A DNA stretch of 64,000 nt from Cyanobacteriota bacterium SRBZ.bins.94.201705 (GCA_030549855.1 JAUQQP010000044.1:62001-126000); one strand, 5' to 3'; positions 1 through 9,271 are shown, counted from the stretch's first letter. The notes: a model not told the origin generated them from the letters alone. Numbers and translations: made by a program.

Positions 1-69
1 CCTCTAAATAGGGTCACTGAATAATAATGACATGATTTGACCAGATTGAAAATCCACCCACACAAAACA

Positions 70-93
70 GGAGAAGCATAGATAAACTTCTCC
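70..93 (-). terminator. hairpin downstream of rpsB
   Basis: GGAGAAG and CTTCTCC form a perfect 7-bp stem with a 10-base loop, 22 bases past the rpsB stop on the minus strand. The following bases are only moderately T-rich, so it could be an attenuator or processing site between rpsB and the next gene (often tsf in bacteria, outside this window) rather than a full terminator. Positions 1-69 show nothing else. Confidence 0.35.
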
Positions 94-115
94 CCTCTGG
101 TAAGTGTGTGTCTAT

Positions 116-946
116 CTATTCACCGCCGTAGGATTCCACTAATTCCTCCTCATCCATCTCTAATTCCTCTTCTGCCACTTCTTCTTCCTCTACCTCGTAT
201 TCACTGTCTTCAGCGGCGGATACAGAGGCGAGGAATTCATCCAGTCTCCCCTCGGCGGCTGCCTTATTATAACGGCCTTCGTAGATGGCATCGGCTAGTT
301 TGCCTATAATCAGTTTAACAGAGCGGATGGCATCATCATTGGCCGGGATGGGATAGTCTATACCATCTGGGTCACAATTTGTATCCAACATGGACACTAT
401 TGTCAACCCCAGCTTCTGACACTCCTTTACCGCGTTATACTCTCTCTTGGTGTCAACTATAATTACAATATCTGGCACCCGTCGCATCTCTTTAATACCG
501 CCGAAGTACTTGCGGAGTTTTTCTAGCTTTCGCCTCAAGACGGATGCTTCTTTTTTGGGGCGTCTATCGATGGCACCACTTTCTTCTAGGATTTCCAACT
601 CTTTTAGGTAGCTGATACGGGATTTTATGGTTTCCCAGTTAGTAAGCATTCCCCCCAGCCACCGTTGGTTGATATAATAGGAGCCACATCTTTTTGCTTC
701 TTGGGCTACAATACCGGCTGCTTGTCTTTTTGTACCAACAAAGAGGACTTTTTTTCCCCCTTCTGCTGCTTTTTTCAGGAAGTTATAGGCTTCTTCCAAC
801 AGTGTCGCCGTTTGTACTAAGTCGATAATATGAACCCCATTTCTGGCAGTATATATATAAGGGGCCATCTTAGGATTCCAACGGCGGGTTTGATGTCCAA
901 AGTGGACACCACAATCTAATAATTCCTTTAGGGTGACTACAGCCAT
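116..946 (-). CDS. rpsB: 30S ribosomal protein S2
   Basis: Ribosomal protein S2 of the small subunit, needed for late 30S assembly and for binding of S1 to mRNA. The 276-residue product opens with the typical S2 start ([16 protein letters not shown]) and contains the conserved segments [20 protein letters not shown] and PDIVIIVDT. The last 35 or so residues are an acidic Glu-rich tail beyond the globular core, a common lineage extension. The ATG follows an AGGAGAG ribosome-binding site. Its own promoter and a folded leader lie upstream, so it starts a transcription unit. Confidence 0.97.
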   Translation of the reverse strand: MAVVTLKELLDCGVHFGHQTRRWNPKMAPYIYTARNGVHIIDLVQTATLLEEAYNFLKKAAEGGKKVLFVGTKRQAAGIVAQEAKRCGSYYINQRWLGGMLTNWETIKSRISYLKELEILEESGAIDRRPKKEASVLRRKLEKLRKYFGGIKEMRRVPDIVIIVDTKREYNAVKECQKLGLTIVSMLDTNCDPDGIDYPIPANDDAIRSVKLIIGKLADAIYEGRYNKAAAEGRLDEFLASVSAAEDSEYEVEEEEVAEEELEMDEEELVESYGGE

Positions 947-978
947 GACAATTCTCTCCTGTTTTCGGGTTAATCCTC

Positions 979-1028
979 CATCTGGGCAATGTGATTTCCC
1001 CTCCGGGAAACACCCGATAACCCAGATG
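979..1028 (-). promoter_or_regulatory. structured rpsB 5' leader
   Basis: In the roughly 100-base leader between the promoter and the rpsB start, CATCTGGG and CCCAGATG pair in an 8-bp stem enclosing a smaller CCCGG-type hairpin. Ribosomal-protein operons often fold their leaders for autogenous control; the pairing is seen directly, the S2-binding role is inferred. Confidence 0.4.
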
Positions 1029-1050
1029 TGCGAATTTTGACAGCCTTATC

Positions 1051-1080
1051 ATTATAACAGAAGAGAGGTCTTTTTGTCAT
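1051..1080 (-). promoter_or_regulatory. rpsB promoter
   Basis: On the minus strand an ATGACA -35 element (plus-strand 1075-1080) is followed after 18 bases by a perfect TATAAT -10 (plus-strand 1051-1056). It sits about 105 bases upstream of the rpsB start and lies between rpsB and the pentapeptide gene, pointing at rpsB. Confidence 0.6.
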
Positions 1081-1089
1081 GGTATACTG

Positions 1090-1683
1090 CTAGGCGGAAG
1101 CTATACTTACTTGTAAATCCTCGAAAATGACACCGGTGAGTATGGCGGCAATGAAGTTAGCATTCTCCAGTCTGGCAAGACTAAAATCGGCTTGAATTAG
1201 GATTGCTTCTCCTAAGTCAGCCTCTTGTAGGTTGGCTTCTAGGAAACAAGCCTTTTTGAATATTCCTTTTCTCAGACAGGCATAGGTTAGCTTAGCTGTT
1301 ATAAAAAAGCAATCAGAGGCATTAGCTTGCTGAAAATTAGCTCCCAGTAGCCTAGATCTGCTAAAATCACTCCCAACAAGATAGGCCCCAAAGAAGTTGG
1401 CATCTTGGGCATTGGTTACACTGAAATCGGCGTCTTCTGCATAAACCCTTGCCAGATTAGCTTTAGACAGAGTAGCCTTAGACAGATTGGCATAGGATAG
1501 ATTAGCTTGGGATAGATTGGTTTGTGTTAAATCAGCCTCTTTTAGATTGAAACCACTCAAATTCAAGCCACTTAGGTCAGCCCTACTCAAATCTGGTACA
1601 ATATGGGGGTTATCCTGGCGCCAATCATTCCACTGTTTAGCGGAAAGGGTTTTAACATACTGTAGGTGTTGTAGGTTAGCCAT
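1090..1683 (-). CDS. pentapeptide repeat protein
   Basis: A 197-residue protein with about 30 leading residues followed by tandem A(D/N)LXX pentapeptides across residues 33-185, which predict a right-handed quadrilateral beta-helix. There is no signal peptide or membrane segment, so it is probably cytoplasmic. Pentapeptide proteins are abundant in cyanobacteria and mostly have no known function. The leading part (AKQWNDWRQDNP) resembles N-termini seen in other cyanobacterial members. It is divided from rpsB by the rpsB promoter and appears to be monocistronic. Confidence 0.85.
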   Translation of the reverse strand: MANLQHLQYVKTLSAKQWNDWRQDNPHIVPDLSRADLSGLNLSGFNLKEADLTQTNLSQANLSYANLSKATLSKANLARVYAEDADFSVTNAQDANFFGAYLVGSDFSRSRLLGANFQQANASDCFFITAKLTYACLRKGIFKKACFLEANLQEADLGEAILIQADFSLARLENANFIAAILTGVIFEDLQVSIASA

Positions 1684-2460
1684 AGTTTAATCCCCCCTGC
1701 TTTTTTCCTCTCCGTTTTCATCTCTGCTACTATTACACTGGAAGACTGTGGAAAAGCCATGAAGGTTTTGTGGAATTTTTGTGGATTTTTTTCTTCCCTA
1801 TAGTCTCCCCGCCACACCACTTAGAGACGAATAACTCCCGGGAGGTATCCCTTTGGCATATTTTTTGTCTTTTTTTTGGATAAACCAATGGGAGGTGGTG
1901 TTAATGTCAACGACTCGTTATGCCATTATTGGTGTCAGGAGAGAAAATTTAGTGAAAAAGGGGGCAAATTTTACCTTGTTTCCGATGTGAAAGGAGATTT
2001 TATCATGGGAATGGGATGTGGATTTTATTTTAATAACAACAGGGGCTTTTATTGCCATGATAACAGGGCATTTTCCTTCTTTGCCTGTGGGGGAGAAAAC
2101 AACCGCCGTTGCCATAAACAATTGCCATTATTCAAGGCAGTCTCTATTTCCCCTATTATCACGACTCTACTGACAACCATGCCGTCATCTATTGGAGGCA
2201 GTCTCTACTCCCCTCCCATTACAAAGAAGCTGACAACTATACCCCTCATCTAATCAGATAGATGTGAATCAGCAACCATTATCTCTTAGTTATTACTGTT
2301 TTGTCTTACCACCCTGTCTAATAGATGCGGATACCCCTTATCTGGATAGAGGGGGTTGAATTAACTAAAATGGGGTTAAGTTATCATATCTACTTGTCGA
2401 ATGTTTTGTCTGCTTCCTCTTGCCTTTTAGTATCTTTGTTTTTTCCCTGTTTTTCGGCAA
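1684..2460. other. intergenic region with short tandem repeat
   Basis: No convincing gene. An open frame at 1876-2253 (+) has low-complexity, non-protein-like content and overlaps the tandem repeat at 2136-2253. The region ends with an A/T-rich stretch just before the sigma-like gene. I see no tRNA and no clear terminator. Confidence 0.6.
2136..2253. repeat. two-copy imperfect 61-bp tandem repeat
   Basis: Copy 1 (2136-2196) and copy 2 (2197-2253) both begin GGCAGTCTCTA, continue with a CCCCT run, then CTGACAAC(C/T)AT, and end TCATCTA. They are offset by 61 bases and differ at about a third of positions. The unit is non-coding and of unknown origin. Confidence 0.6.
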
Positions 2461-3966
2461 ATGTTCGTATCCAGGACTATTTTAACTGATAAGTTTTCCA
2501 CTTTTCTATGGCTGGACGACTCTGGCAAAGCCTCTTGGAAGACTGATATTAGACTAAAAAAACATATTCAACAGTTGCTGGAGAAATTAGGAGTATCCCA
2601 ATCAGAGGTGACACCCCTGGAGGAAAACAAAATGGCCTATAATTTCTTAGAGACAGTCAGAAGGGGTGTAGCGGAAAAGATAAAAATCTACAAAAATCAT
2701 CTATCTTCCTATCTGCAGGAGGCATGTTATTGGGCTAGCAGGGAGGTTTACAATAGACTTGACAAAGGGTTAGCCGGCAGTATAACTATTGCCGATTGTT
2801 TTGCCTGGGGTAATAAAGGGGTATCACAGCCAGAAAAACTCCTCAAGACTTACAGAATAGATGGGGGTAGCAGCATAACCACCTATGGTAAGAAGAGACT
2901 AGCCACTATTATCAGGGAGGAAGTCAATGACTATTTGAGGAGAAAAAATACTGCCTCCGACTGGGGGTTGTTAAAGAGTGTCAGTAAGAAAAAACTAGAA
3001 ACAGTCTTAAGAGAGGCAGGAGGCTTTACGGAGGAGAGAATTCAAGAATATCTCCTGGCGTGGCAATGTTTTAAGGATAATTATACTGGTGTTTCTCGTC
3101 ATGGAATTCTGCAACCCCCAAACTCCTCCCAGTGGCAACTTATCACCCAACAATACAATCTGCATATTAGTCAGAGTAGCCAACAATCTTTATCTTTGAA
3201 TGCCTCGCAAATAAGAGAAAGGTTAGAAACCTGTGTTAGACTAATAAGAAGGTACGACAATCCCCCCAATATCAGTTATGAGCAGATTACCGAATATCCT
3301 AGAGGTGAGAAAGATTTAGAGAAGAGGGGGGAAAGGGATGTAGTGGAGGAGTTTTCAGGTTTTTTAGTAGAAGACTTAGACAGTTTAGAAGACTCACAGT
3401 TTACTCGGGTGGCAGAAATTCTAGAAAGCCATTTTGAGAGTCTGGATAAAATATCCCAAGGGATTTTTTACTTGGCATTGGGATTAAATCTTACCCAAAC
3501 ACGGATTGTTGAAATCATTGCCAAAATCCAACCCGAAATCAAACAACAATACCAGCTTTCCAGAAAACTCAAAAAAATCAAAATGCATCTAATCGAGGCA
3601 GTTAGCAAAGACATAAAAGCGGAGGCGGCAGAGGATGGAATTGACAGGGAGAGAATAAAAAAGATTATTGCCATCTTGGAGGAGTGGTTACAGGAATATG
3701 TTGAATCTAGACTTGTTGACATTGCTGCTGAGGTTTATGAGGAATTACCCGAGGCTGAGAAGGGAGGGATTTTGAATCAATATCTTTCCAAGCTAGCCAA
3801 TGGGGGAAATAAACCAAGTCTTTACTCTCCTGTTTTCCTTGAGGCTTTTAGGCGGAAATTAGAGTCTTTATTCTCCATAGGTTTAGCCTCCGAGGATGTT
3901 GAAGATTCCCTTCTGTTTTTAGAAAAATTTTGTGCCTTTTATTCATCCCACATTGTTAGTCAATAA
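2461..3966 (+). CDS. sigma-70-like transcription factor paired with DUF1822
   Basis: A 501-residue protein with weak but recognisable sigma-70 hallmarks. Residues 125-160 (YRIDGGSSITTYGKKRLATI) match the sigma region 2 pattern of a compact sequence ending in a helix that leads to an Arg/Lys-rich segment. Residues 330-375 carry a helix-turn-helix-like stretch (LNLTQTRIVEIIAKI, then YQLSRKLKKIK) like region 4. The middle, about 170-325, is unassigned. The gene is followed after 30 bases by a DUF1822 gene, a pairing I recall from other cyanobacterial genomes. No strong ribosome-binding site precedes the ATG, so the true start could differ. The assignment rests on motif shape; a DNA-binding protein of another type is possible. 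Confidence 0.6.
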   Translation: MFVSRTILTDKFSTFLWLDDSGKASWKTDIRLKKHIQQLLEKLGVSQSEVTPLEENKMAYNFLETVRRGVAEKIKIYKNHLSSYLQEACYWASREVYNRLDKGLAGSITIADCFAWGNKGVSQPEKLLKTYRIDGGSSITTYGKKRLATIIREEVNDYLRRKNTASDWGLLKSVSKKKLETVLREAGGFTEERIQEYLLAWQCFKDNYTGVSRHGILQPPNSSQWQLITQQYNLHISQSSQQSLSLNASQIRERLETCVRLIRRYDNPPNISYEQITEYPRGEKDLEKRGERDVVEEFSGFLVEDLDSLEDSQFTRVAEILESHFESLDKISQGIFYLALGLNLTQTRIVEIIAKIQPEIKQQYQLSRKLKKIKMHLIEAVSKDIKAEAAEDGIDRERIKKIIAILEEWLQEYVESRLVDIAAEVYEELPEAEKGGILNQYLSKLANGGNKPSLYSPVFLEAFRRKLESLFSIGLASEDVEDSLLFLEKFCAFYSSHIVSQ

Positions 3967-3996
3967 CTGTGTGGAATAACAAGGAGGTAGAAAAAG

Positions 3997-5409
3997 ATGA
4001 ATGGGATTGAAATCAAGTCAACACCAGACAGTTACACCAATGAGGTGAAAATAACAATAGATAGCAACCTGAAAAGGGAAGCAAAAAAACTGGTTGCTAG
4101 TCTAAGCAGTGACACCAGTCGTCGGCGGGGATTTTTGAATCTAATCGCTAAGACTATATTTTTGGAGTGGCTGAAGGTGATGTTAGATTTAGACTGTCAC
4201 CAATCCCCTCTAGAAGATTTGACTTCGGATTTAAGTATTTGGGAATTTATAAACGGAAGTAGTATTTTCTTGGGCAACCAAAGAATTGTTTTAATTCCCA
4301 GGGAAAACGAAGACAAAAGCAGTGTAACTATTCCTCAGGAGTGGTTGATGATTCCCCAGTGGGTGGGAAGTTATTACGTGGCGGCTGATGTCAACCTGGA
4401 GGAGGATTATATTGAGTTTTGGGGTTATACCACCTATGAAACAATAAGACAATGGGGAGAAATAGACAACCTCAACCACCATATAGACTTAGAGTTTGTC
4501 TACTGGGAAACTGATATTAACTTAATGATTTTGGAGTGGGAATACAAACTAGAGACTATGCCGACGGTGTCTCCCCTGGCAACCGTATCCTTGGCGGAAA
4601 AAGAAAAGCTGTTTTCCCTGGCAGAAAAAAGTCCTTTCCCTCGTCTAAGTCTCAATTTTTCGGATTGGTTAATTCTGTTAGCCGACGAGAGTTTCCGTGG
4701 GAAATTATTGGCTTCCCGCCAGAAAGTAAATTTAGGCTATTGGCTAAAAAAACAGTGGGATTTGACTATAGCTAAAGGATGGCAAAATATCCAGCAGTTT
4801 ATAGAAGAATATTTCCTACAACCCCCCAAAATTGCTATTAGTTTCCGCTACCTATCTCCGGAGGATACCATAGATGAGGTGTTGAAGGAAAACCCGGACA
4901 ATATCAGTAGCATTCTGCTAGACAATCTCTATAACTATCTGCTGAATAATCCCTTAGAAGGGGAGAGAGGCGGGGAAAACAAAAAAAGCCAACTCATATC
5001 AAAACTATCAGAATTGATGAATAGAACCGACGATGACGAGAGGATTTGGAGTGCCGCTTTGTGTTTGAATATTCTAGACAGTTGCCACCCTCTATCCCCC
5101 GTTGGTTTCGCCAAAATAATCCCCTTTGAATCCCAGGAATTTTCTTGCGCAATGCTGGTGTACATACTAGCAAAAAACCAGGATAAAGTCAATATATTTA
5201 TCAGAATTTTCCCCTGGGAGAATGAGGTAATACCCTCGGGATTTGCCATGGAAATACTAGAAGAAAATGGCTCGGTATTCAAGCGAATTGAAGCAGGAGA
5301 AAAAGACAGAATTATTCAGTACAAATTCTGGGGTAAACCAGGGGAAGGTTTTGTTGTGAGGATGGCCAACATACAGGGAGAGATAAGAGAAGAAAAATTT
5401 GTGATTTAG
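3997..5409 (+). CDS. DUF1822 family protein
   Basis: A 470-residue protein of a cyanobacterial family with no established function. The N-terminal half has the family's typical look: many Trp residues (about 140-180, such as [23 protein letters not shown]), and LSQWL-type helices near residue 220-260. The C-terminal quarter resembles a small beta domain ending near [11 protein letters not shown]. No signal peptide is visible. It follows the sigma-like gene by 30 bases with a GGAGG site in between, so the two are probably co-transcribed, and aroA starts 10 bases after its stop. Confidence 0.75.
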   Translation: MNGIEIKSTPDSYTNEVKITIDSNLKREAKKLVASLSSDTSRRRGFLNLIAKTIFLEWLKVMLDLDCHQSPLEDLTSDLSIWEFINGSSIFLGNQRIVLIPRENEDKSSVTIPQEWLMIPQWVGSYYVAADVNLEEDYIEFWGYTTYETIRQWGEIDNLNHHIDLEFVYWETDINLMILEWEYKLETMPTVSPLATVSLAEKEKLFSLAEKSPFPRLSLNFSDWLILLADESFRGKLLASRQKVNLGYWLKKQWDLTIAKGWQNIQQFIEEYFLQPPKIAISFRYLSPEDTIDEVLKENPDNISSILLDNLYNYLLNNPLEGERGGENKKSQLISKLSELMNRTDDDERIWSAALCLNILDSCHPLSPVGFAKIIPFESQEFSCAMLVYILAKNQDKVNIFIRIFPWENEVIPSGFAMEILEENGSVFKRIEAGEKDRIIQYKFWGKPGEGFVVRMANIQGEIREEKFVI

Positions 5410-5419
5410 GGATAAAATT

Positions 5420-6796
5420 GTGGTAGAATACGAAGGGTGTAGGGAGAAGCAAAGAATTATCGTGATTAAGGAAATAAAAGATTCTGCCAATAGTACAAGT
5501 TTGGTTATTAGGAAAAGTGCCGAGGGACTAAAGGGGAAAATAAATATTCCAGGAGACAAGTCCATTTCCCATCGGGCCTTGATGCTAGGTAGTATAGCAG
5601 AGGGAGAGACCATCATAAGGGGATTACTACTAGGAGAAGACCCGCGTAGTACAGCCAAATGCTTCGCCGCAATGGGGGTGAGAATCTCTGAATTGAATAG
5701 CAACCAGGTGACAGTCAGGGGAGTGGGGGATAGTGGATTACAAGAGCCGACAGATGTATTGGATGCCGGGAATTCCGGCACAACCATGCGATTGATGTTG
5801 GGGATATTGGCAGCCCAACAGGACAAGTTTTTCTGTGTCACGGGGGATGAGTCGTTGAGAAGTCGCCCCATGTCAAGGGTAATAAAGCCATTGAGGGAAA
5901 TGGGGGCTATTATATACGGAAGAAAAGGCAATGAAAATGCCCCCCTGGCAGTGGTAGGACAAAGACTCAAACCCATCCACTATCACTCCCCCATTGCCTC
6001 AGCCCAAGTAAAATCCTGTATCCTCCTAGCAGGCTTAATGACAGAGGGTAAGACTACCGTCACTGAGCCCTTTTTGTCAAGGGATCATACTGAAAGAATG
6101 TTACAAGCCTTCGGGGCAAGGGTAGAAATCGACGCTGAGACTCATAGTGTCACCGTCGAGGGACCTACTCAACTACGAGGGACTACAGTAATAGTGCCCG
6201 GGGATATTAGTTCAGCGGCATTCTGGTTGGTGGCAGGAGCAATAGTGCCTTCCTCGGATATAACTATTACCAATGTAGGGATAAACCCCACTCGCACTGG
6301 CATTTTGGAAGCCCTGGAGAAAATGGGGGCGGATATAACTATTATGAATCAAAGGGAGATGGCGGGGGAGCCGGTAGCAGACTTAAGAGTGAGGTGTAGC
6401 AGTTTGCAGGGTTGTACCCTGTCTGGAGAAATCATCCCCCGTTTGATAGACGAAATCCCCATTTTGGCAGTAGCAGCCTGTTTTGCCAAGGGCACCACCG
6501 TTATCAGGGATGCGGCTGAGTTGCGGGTAAAAGAGAGTGATAGACTAGCAGTAATGGCCTCTCAGTTAGGTAAGATGGGGGCAAAAGTCACCGAGTTGCC
6601 CGATGGGTTGGAAATCCAGGGAGTGGATAGTCTATTAGGGGCCCAGGTAGATAGTTATAATGACCATAGGATTGCTATGAGTCTAGCCATTGCCGCCTTG
6701 AGGGCAAAAGGGGAAACTGTCATCCATCGAGCCGAAGCCGTTTCTATCTCTTATCCCGATTTTGTGGAAACACTTACCCACATTGCCCTGTTCTAA
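5420..6796 (+). CDS. aroA: 3-phosphoshikimate 1-carboxyvinyltransferase (EPSP synthase)
   Basis: Transfers enolpyruvate from PEP to shikimate-3-phosphate, the sixth step of the shikimate pathway to chorismate and aromatic amino acids. Both halves of the inside-out barrel are present: [15 protein letters not shown] near residue 43, [13 protein letters not shown] near 115, SRPM near 150, [13 protein letters not shown] near 195, the LRVKESDR motif near 373 and NDHRIAM near 415. The [10 protein letters not shown] form with DAGNSGTT suggests class II type. The first 25 residues before the conserved core are variable, so the GTG at 5420 or a later start is possible. It may be read from the upstream DUF1822 unit. 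Confidence 0.96.
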   Translation: MVEYEGCREKQRIIVIKEIKDSANSTSLVIRKSAEGLKGKINIPGDKSISHRALMLGSIAEGETIIRGLLLGEDPRSTAKCFAAMGVRISELNSNQVTVRGVGDSGLQEPTDVLDAGNSGTTMRLMLGILAAQQDKFFCVTGDESLRSRPMSRVIKPLREMGAIIYGRKGNENAPLAVVGQRLKPIHYHSPIASAQVKSCILLAGLMTEGKTTVTEPFLSRDHTERMLQAFGARVEIDAETHSVTVEGPTQLRGTTVIVPGDISSAAFWLVAGAIVPSSDITITNVGINPTRTGILEALEKMGADITIMNQREMAGEPVADLRVRCSSLQGCTLSGEIIPRLIDEIPILAVAACFAKGTTVIRDAAELRVKESDRLAVMASQLGKMGAKVTELPDGLEIQGVDSLLGAQVDSYNDHRIAMSLAIAALRAKGETVIHRAEAVSISYPDFVETLTHIALF

Positions 6797-6933
6797 CCAT
6801 CATACAACAAACAGATGGCTAATGGCTAGGGGAGAAGGGGTAAAATAGAGGTAAGGGTTAATGGTTAACCGAATCCTTCTAAGCCAGGGAATATAATGGG
6901 ATTGTAACAAGTCCTGATGAGGATTTAGGTTTT

Positions 6934-8022
6934 ATGGTAGACGCGATAATTATTGCCATATTCATTCTCGCTTTTGCGGGAATAGGGTTTGACGTGGTAG
7001 AATTGTTGCCGGAGGACATCCAGGCACAAATATCCAACATTCAGGCGTTTAGATGGCTAACAGCAGGTTTTGCCTCCATCATCGGCTTAGCCGTAGGCTT
7101 GGTAGCACAAACCACTTATCGTCGTTTGGAACAAAGAATTAGACAAACTCCCATTGAGGTAATTATAACAAGGGCCATTGGGCTGGTAGTGGGGTTATTG
7201 TTGGCTAATCTGCTACTAGCACCTATTTTCCTATTACCTGTGCCGGAGAAGTTTAGTTTTCTCAAGCCCATGATTGCCATACTGGGCAGTGTGATGTTAA
7301 TATACTTGGGGGTTTCCTTGGCAGACGCCCACGGGCGCACCTTTCTGCGTCTTATCAACCCCAACAGTGTAGAATGGATGCTAGTGGCAGAGGGGACTTT
7401 AACCCCTGTTAGACCTAAAATTATTGATACCAGTTGTATAATCGACGGGAGAATCCAACAACTGCTAGCCACTGGCTTTATAGAGGGGCAAATTTTGGTG
7501 CCTCAATTTATCCTGCAGGAGTTGCAACAATTGGCCGATGCCAGTAATGATCAAAAAAGGGCAAGGGGAAGAAGGGGTTTAGACATTCTCAACCGTATGC
7601 AACAGGAGTATCCCGACAAGATTGTCATCCATCCCGAGGAGTATGAGGATAGTCACACCACAGATGCCAAACTGTTACGCCTTGCCCATGAGATTAATGC
7701 TATGCTCATTACCAATGACTTTAATTTGAGCAAAGTGGCTAGTCTGCAGAAAATTCCCGTGTTAAACATAAACGACTTAGCCCAAGCAGTTCGTCCCATT
7801 TACCTGCCCGGGGATTATATCGATATTAAAATTCTCAAACATGGGAAGGAGCCGAGTCAAGGGGTAGGCTACCTAGAAGATGGTACCATGGTAGTAGTTG
7901 AAGAGGGAAATAACCACGTAGGTGAACAGTTGCGGGTGGTAGTAACCTCTTCCCTGCAGACTGCGGCTGGGAGGATGATTTTTGCCAAGACTCTGGCTTC
8001 TACCGTTTCCCAGAATAACTAA
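6934..8022 (+). CDS. membrane PIN/TRAM-domain protein (YacL-like)
   Basis: A 362-residue protein with about four N-terminal membrane segments (residues 3-20, 40-60, 82-105, 110-132), a PIN nuclease-like domain (about 165-285; acidic residues in IIDTSCIIDGR, FILQELQQLAD, DAKLLRLA and LITNDFNLSK) and a C-terminal TRAM domain (about 290-350, ending GRMIFAKT). This is the architecture of Bacillus YacL and many cyanobacterial homologues. PIN domains usually cleave RNA and TRAM domains bind RNA, so a membrane-tethered RNase is the likely role. A TATAAT lies at 6892, about 40 bases before the start. Confidence 0.85.
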   Translation: MVDAIIIAIFILAFAGIGFDVVELLPEDIQAQISNIQAFRWLTAGFASIIGLAVGLVAQTTYRRLEQRIRQTPIEVIITRAIGLVVGLLLANLLLAPIFLLPVPEKFSFLKPMIAILGSVMLIYLGVSLADAHGRTFLRLINPNSVEWMLVAEGTLTPVRPKIIDTSCIIDGRIQQLLATGFIEGQILVPQFILQELQQLADASNDQKRARGRRGLDILNRMQQEYPDKIVIHPEEYEDSHTTDAKLLRLAHEINAMLITNDFNLSKVASLQKIPVLNINDLAQAVRPIYLPGDYIDIKILKHGKEPSQGVGYLEDGTMVVVEEGNNHVGEQLRVVVTSSLQTAAGRMIFAKTLASTVSQNN

Positions 8023-8037
8023 CCTAATACGGACGCC

Positions 8038-8053
8038 CTCTGCCGAAGCAGAG
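8038..8053. other. short hairpin between convergent genes
   Basis: CTCTGC-CGAA-GCAGAG is a perfect 6-bp stem with a stable CGAA tetraloop between the convergent PIN/TRAM and LON-domain genes. Neither strand has a T-run after it, so it may protect 3' ends rather than terminate transcription. Confidence 0.35.
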
Positions 8054-8089
8054 AGACAGGGGGGATAACCATCTCCCACACAGCTGTAC

Positions 8090-8728
8090 TTACTGGAGTG
8101 CATCTTTTAATGCCACACGGGCTGCCAGGTTGCTCCTTGTGGTACTCAGTATCTCCGCTTCTCTTTGTAGTCTTTGATAAGTATCCTGCATTTCAAGGAG
8201 AAACTGTTGTTCCATGGCAACCCCATAGAGATTGCTAGCCACCCAGTAGGACAATTCTAGCGGTTGTGTGGGGAGGTTTTCCGGCAATTGGATACTTTGA
8301 CCCGTCAGTTTAGCAGATAATCTTACCACATCTTTGAGGAGAGTCAACACCTCTTGCGCCTTGCCATAGACGTCTTCTTGGGTAGGCCAGTCGTCAATCC
8401 ATTCTACCAAGCCGACACGGAAGGGTTTTTCTCGGACATATTCCAGAAGGCGGAATCGTTGTTGCCCAAGGGTGAGAATCTTCCACCGATCGTCTGGTAA
8501 TCTTTCATAGTGGATTATTTCTGCACAACAGCCTACCTTAGCGATTTCCCCATTGAAGGGGTTGATCATCAACACCCCAAAGCGTCGATCATATTCAAGG
8601 ATGGTGTTAACCATCATCCGATAGCGATACTCGAATATGTGTAGAGGAAGAGGACGTCCTGGAAAAAGTACCACTTCCGGTAGGGGGAATAGAGGTAATT
8701 CTCTTACTGCCAGGGAGGAAGATGTCAT
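8090..8728 (-). CDS. LON substrate-binding domain protein
   Basis: A 212-residue protein consisting of the N-terminal substrate-binding domain of Lon protease without the ATPase and protease parts. Residues 10-200 show the usual pattern: LPLFPLPEVVLFPGRPLPLHIFE, RYRMMV, then FGVLMI and VGCCAEI. Stand-alone LON domains are widespread in cyanobacteria; a chaperone or adaptor role is assumed but unproven. The ATG is at 8728, and promoter-like sequence lies upstream among A/T-rich DNA. It is convergent with the PIN/TRAM gene. Confidence 0.85.
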   Translation of the reverse strand: MTSSSLAVRELPLFPLPEVVLFPGRPLPLHIFEYRYRMMVNTILEYDRRFGVLMINPFNGEIAKVGCCAEIIHYERLPDDRWKILTLGQQRFRLLEYVREKPFRVGLVEWIDDWPTQEDVYGKAQEVLTLLKDVVRLSAKLTGQSIQLPENLPTQPLELSYWVASNLYGVAMEQQFLLEMQDTYQRLQREAEILSTTRSNLAARVALKDALQ

Positions 8729-8797
8729 GATTTTTTTCTGAAAAACGCTTCTTTCTTATAATTTATCCCAGGTAAAGGTCTTCTGACACAAAGAAAT

Positions 8798-8812
8798 CCC
8801 CTATGGGAGGGG
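8798..8812 (-). terminator. weak hairpin between nblA and the LON gene
   Basis: A CCCCT/AGGGG 5-bp stem followed on the minus strand by the T-rich sequence ATTTCTTT. It lies 140 bases beyond the nblA stop and could end an nblA transcript. The stem is short. Confidence 0.3.
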
Positions 8813-8841
8813 TTGACAAAATAAAAAAAATGGCATACTAT
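8813..8841 (+). promoter_or_regulatory. near-consensus promoter pointing antisense into nblA
   Basis: TTGACA (8813-8818), an exact -35 consensus, is followed by a 17-base A-rich spacer and TACTAT (8836-8841). No plus-strand gene follows: transcription starting near 8848 would cross about 100 non-coding bases and then run antisense through nblA (8952-9137). This is one of the best sigma-70 matches I noticed in the window. Confidence 0.55.
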
Positions 8842-8951
8842 GTGTATACTGGGTTTTTCCGTGCTTTTTAACCGCCACACCATTTACTGGGACTGTGACA
8901 GGACTCCCCCGGGTTAGGGGGGAGAAATGGCCTGTAGGGGGGATGTCATGG

Positions 8952-9137
8952 TCAGCCCTCTTCCAGGCCCCATTTGTGTTTTAATATATCCTTGTACAGG
9001 TTTTCCCGGATTAGCATTTCTGCATATAGTTTAACCAAAAAATCCTGGGCTTGTTCCCTTGTCATCTTTGCCACCTGCATTTGGAAGTGGCGAAGACTTA
9101 ACTGTTGTTCTAATGATAATCCTTCAAAGTCATACAT
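8952..9137 (-). CDS. nblA: phycobilisome degradation protein NblA
   Basis: NblA is a small adaptor made under nitrogen or sulfur starvation; it binds phycobiliproteins and brings them to Clp protease so that the phycobilisome is dismantled. The 61-residue product has the family length and pattern: FEGLSLEQQLSLRHFQMQV at 4-22, then MTREQAQDFLVKLYAEMLIRE with the conserved LYAEMLIRENLY segment. A GGAGG site precedes the ATG. A candidate NtcA box lies upstream and a strong opposing promoter downstream, so both activation and antisense control are possible. Confidence 0.95.
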   Translation of the reverse strand: MYDFEGLSLEQQLSLRHFQMQVAKMTREQAQDFLVKLYAEMLIRENLYKDILKHKWGLEEG

Positions 9138-9218
9138 ATTCCTTTTTGCCTCCTGATATAACTAATCCCTGCCCAATAGTTAACACATGGGGGAGGAAAA
9201 AACTGCTCACCACGAACA

Positions 9219-9232
9219 GTAGGTATAAATAC
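9219..9232 (-). promoter_or_regulatory. candidate NtcA-binding site upstream of nblA
   Basis: GTA-N8-TAC, the core NtcA recognition pattern, occurs 82 bases upstream of the nblA start. A possible promoter (TTAACT at 9178-9183 and TATATC at 9155-9160, 17-base spacer) lies between, putting the box near -77, further out than the usual -41.5. nblA is NtcA-dependent in other cyanobacteria. A chance match in this short gap has a probability of a few percent. Confidence 0.45.
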
Positions 9233-9271
9233 CGGGGGGATTGGGAGTGGGGGATGTAATTATAAACAGCC

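Noticed and set aside
1876-2253. 125-codon open frame on the plus strand
   Set aside because: Composition is unlike a protein, it overlaps the tandem repeat and has no ribosome-binding site.
8038-8053. Hairpin as a bidirectional terminator
   Set aside because: No T-run on either side; listed only as a hairpin.
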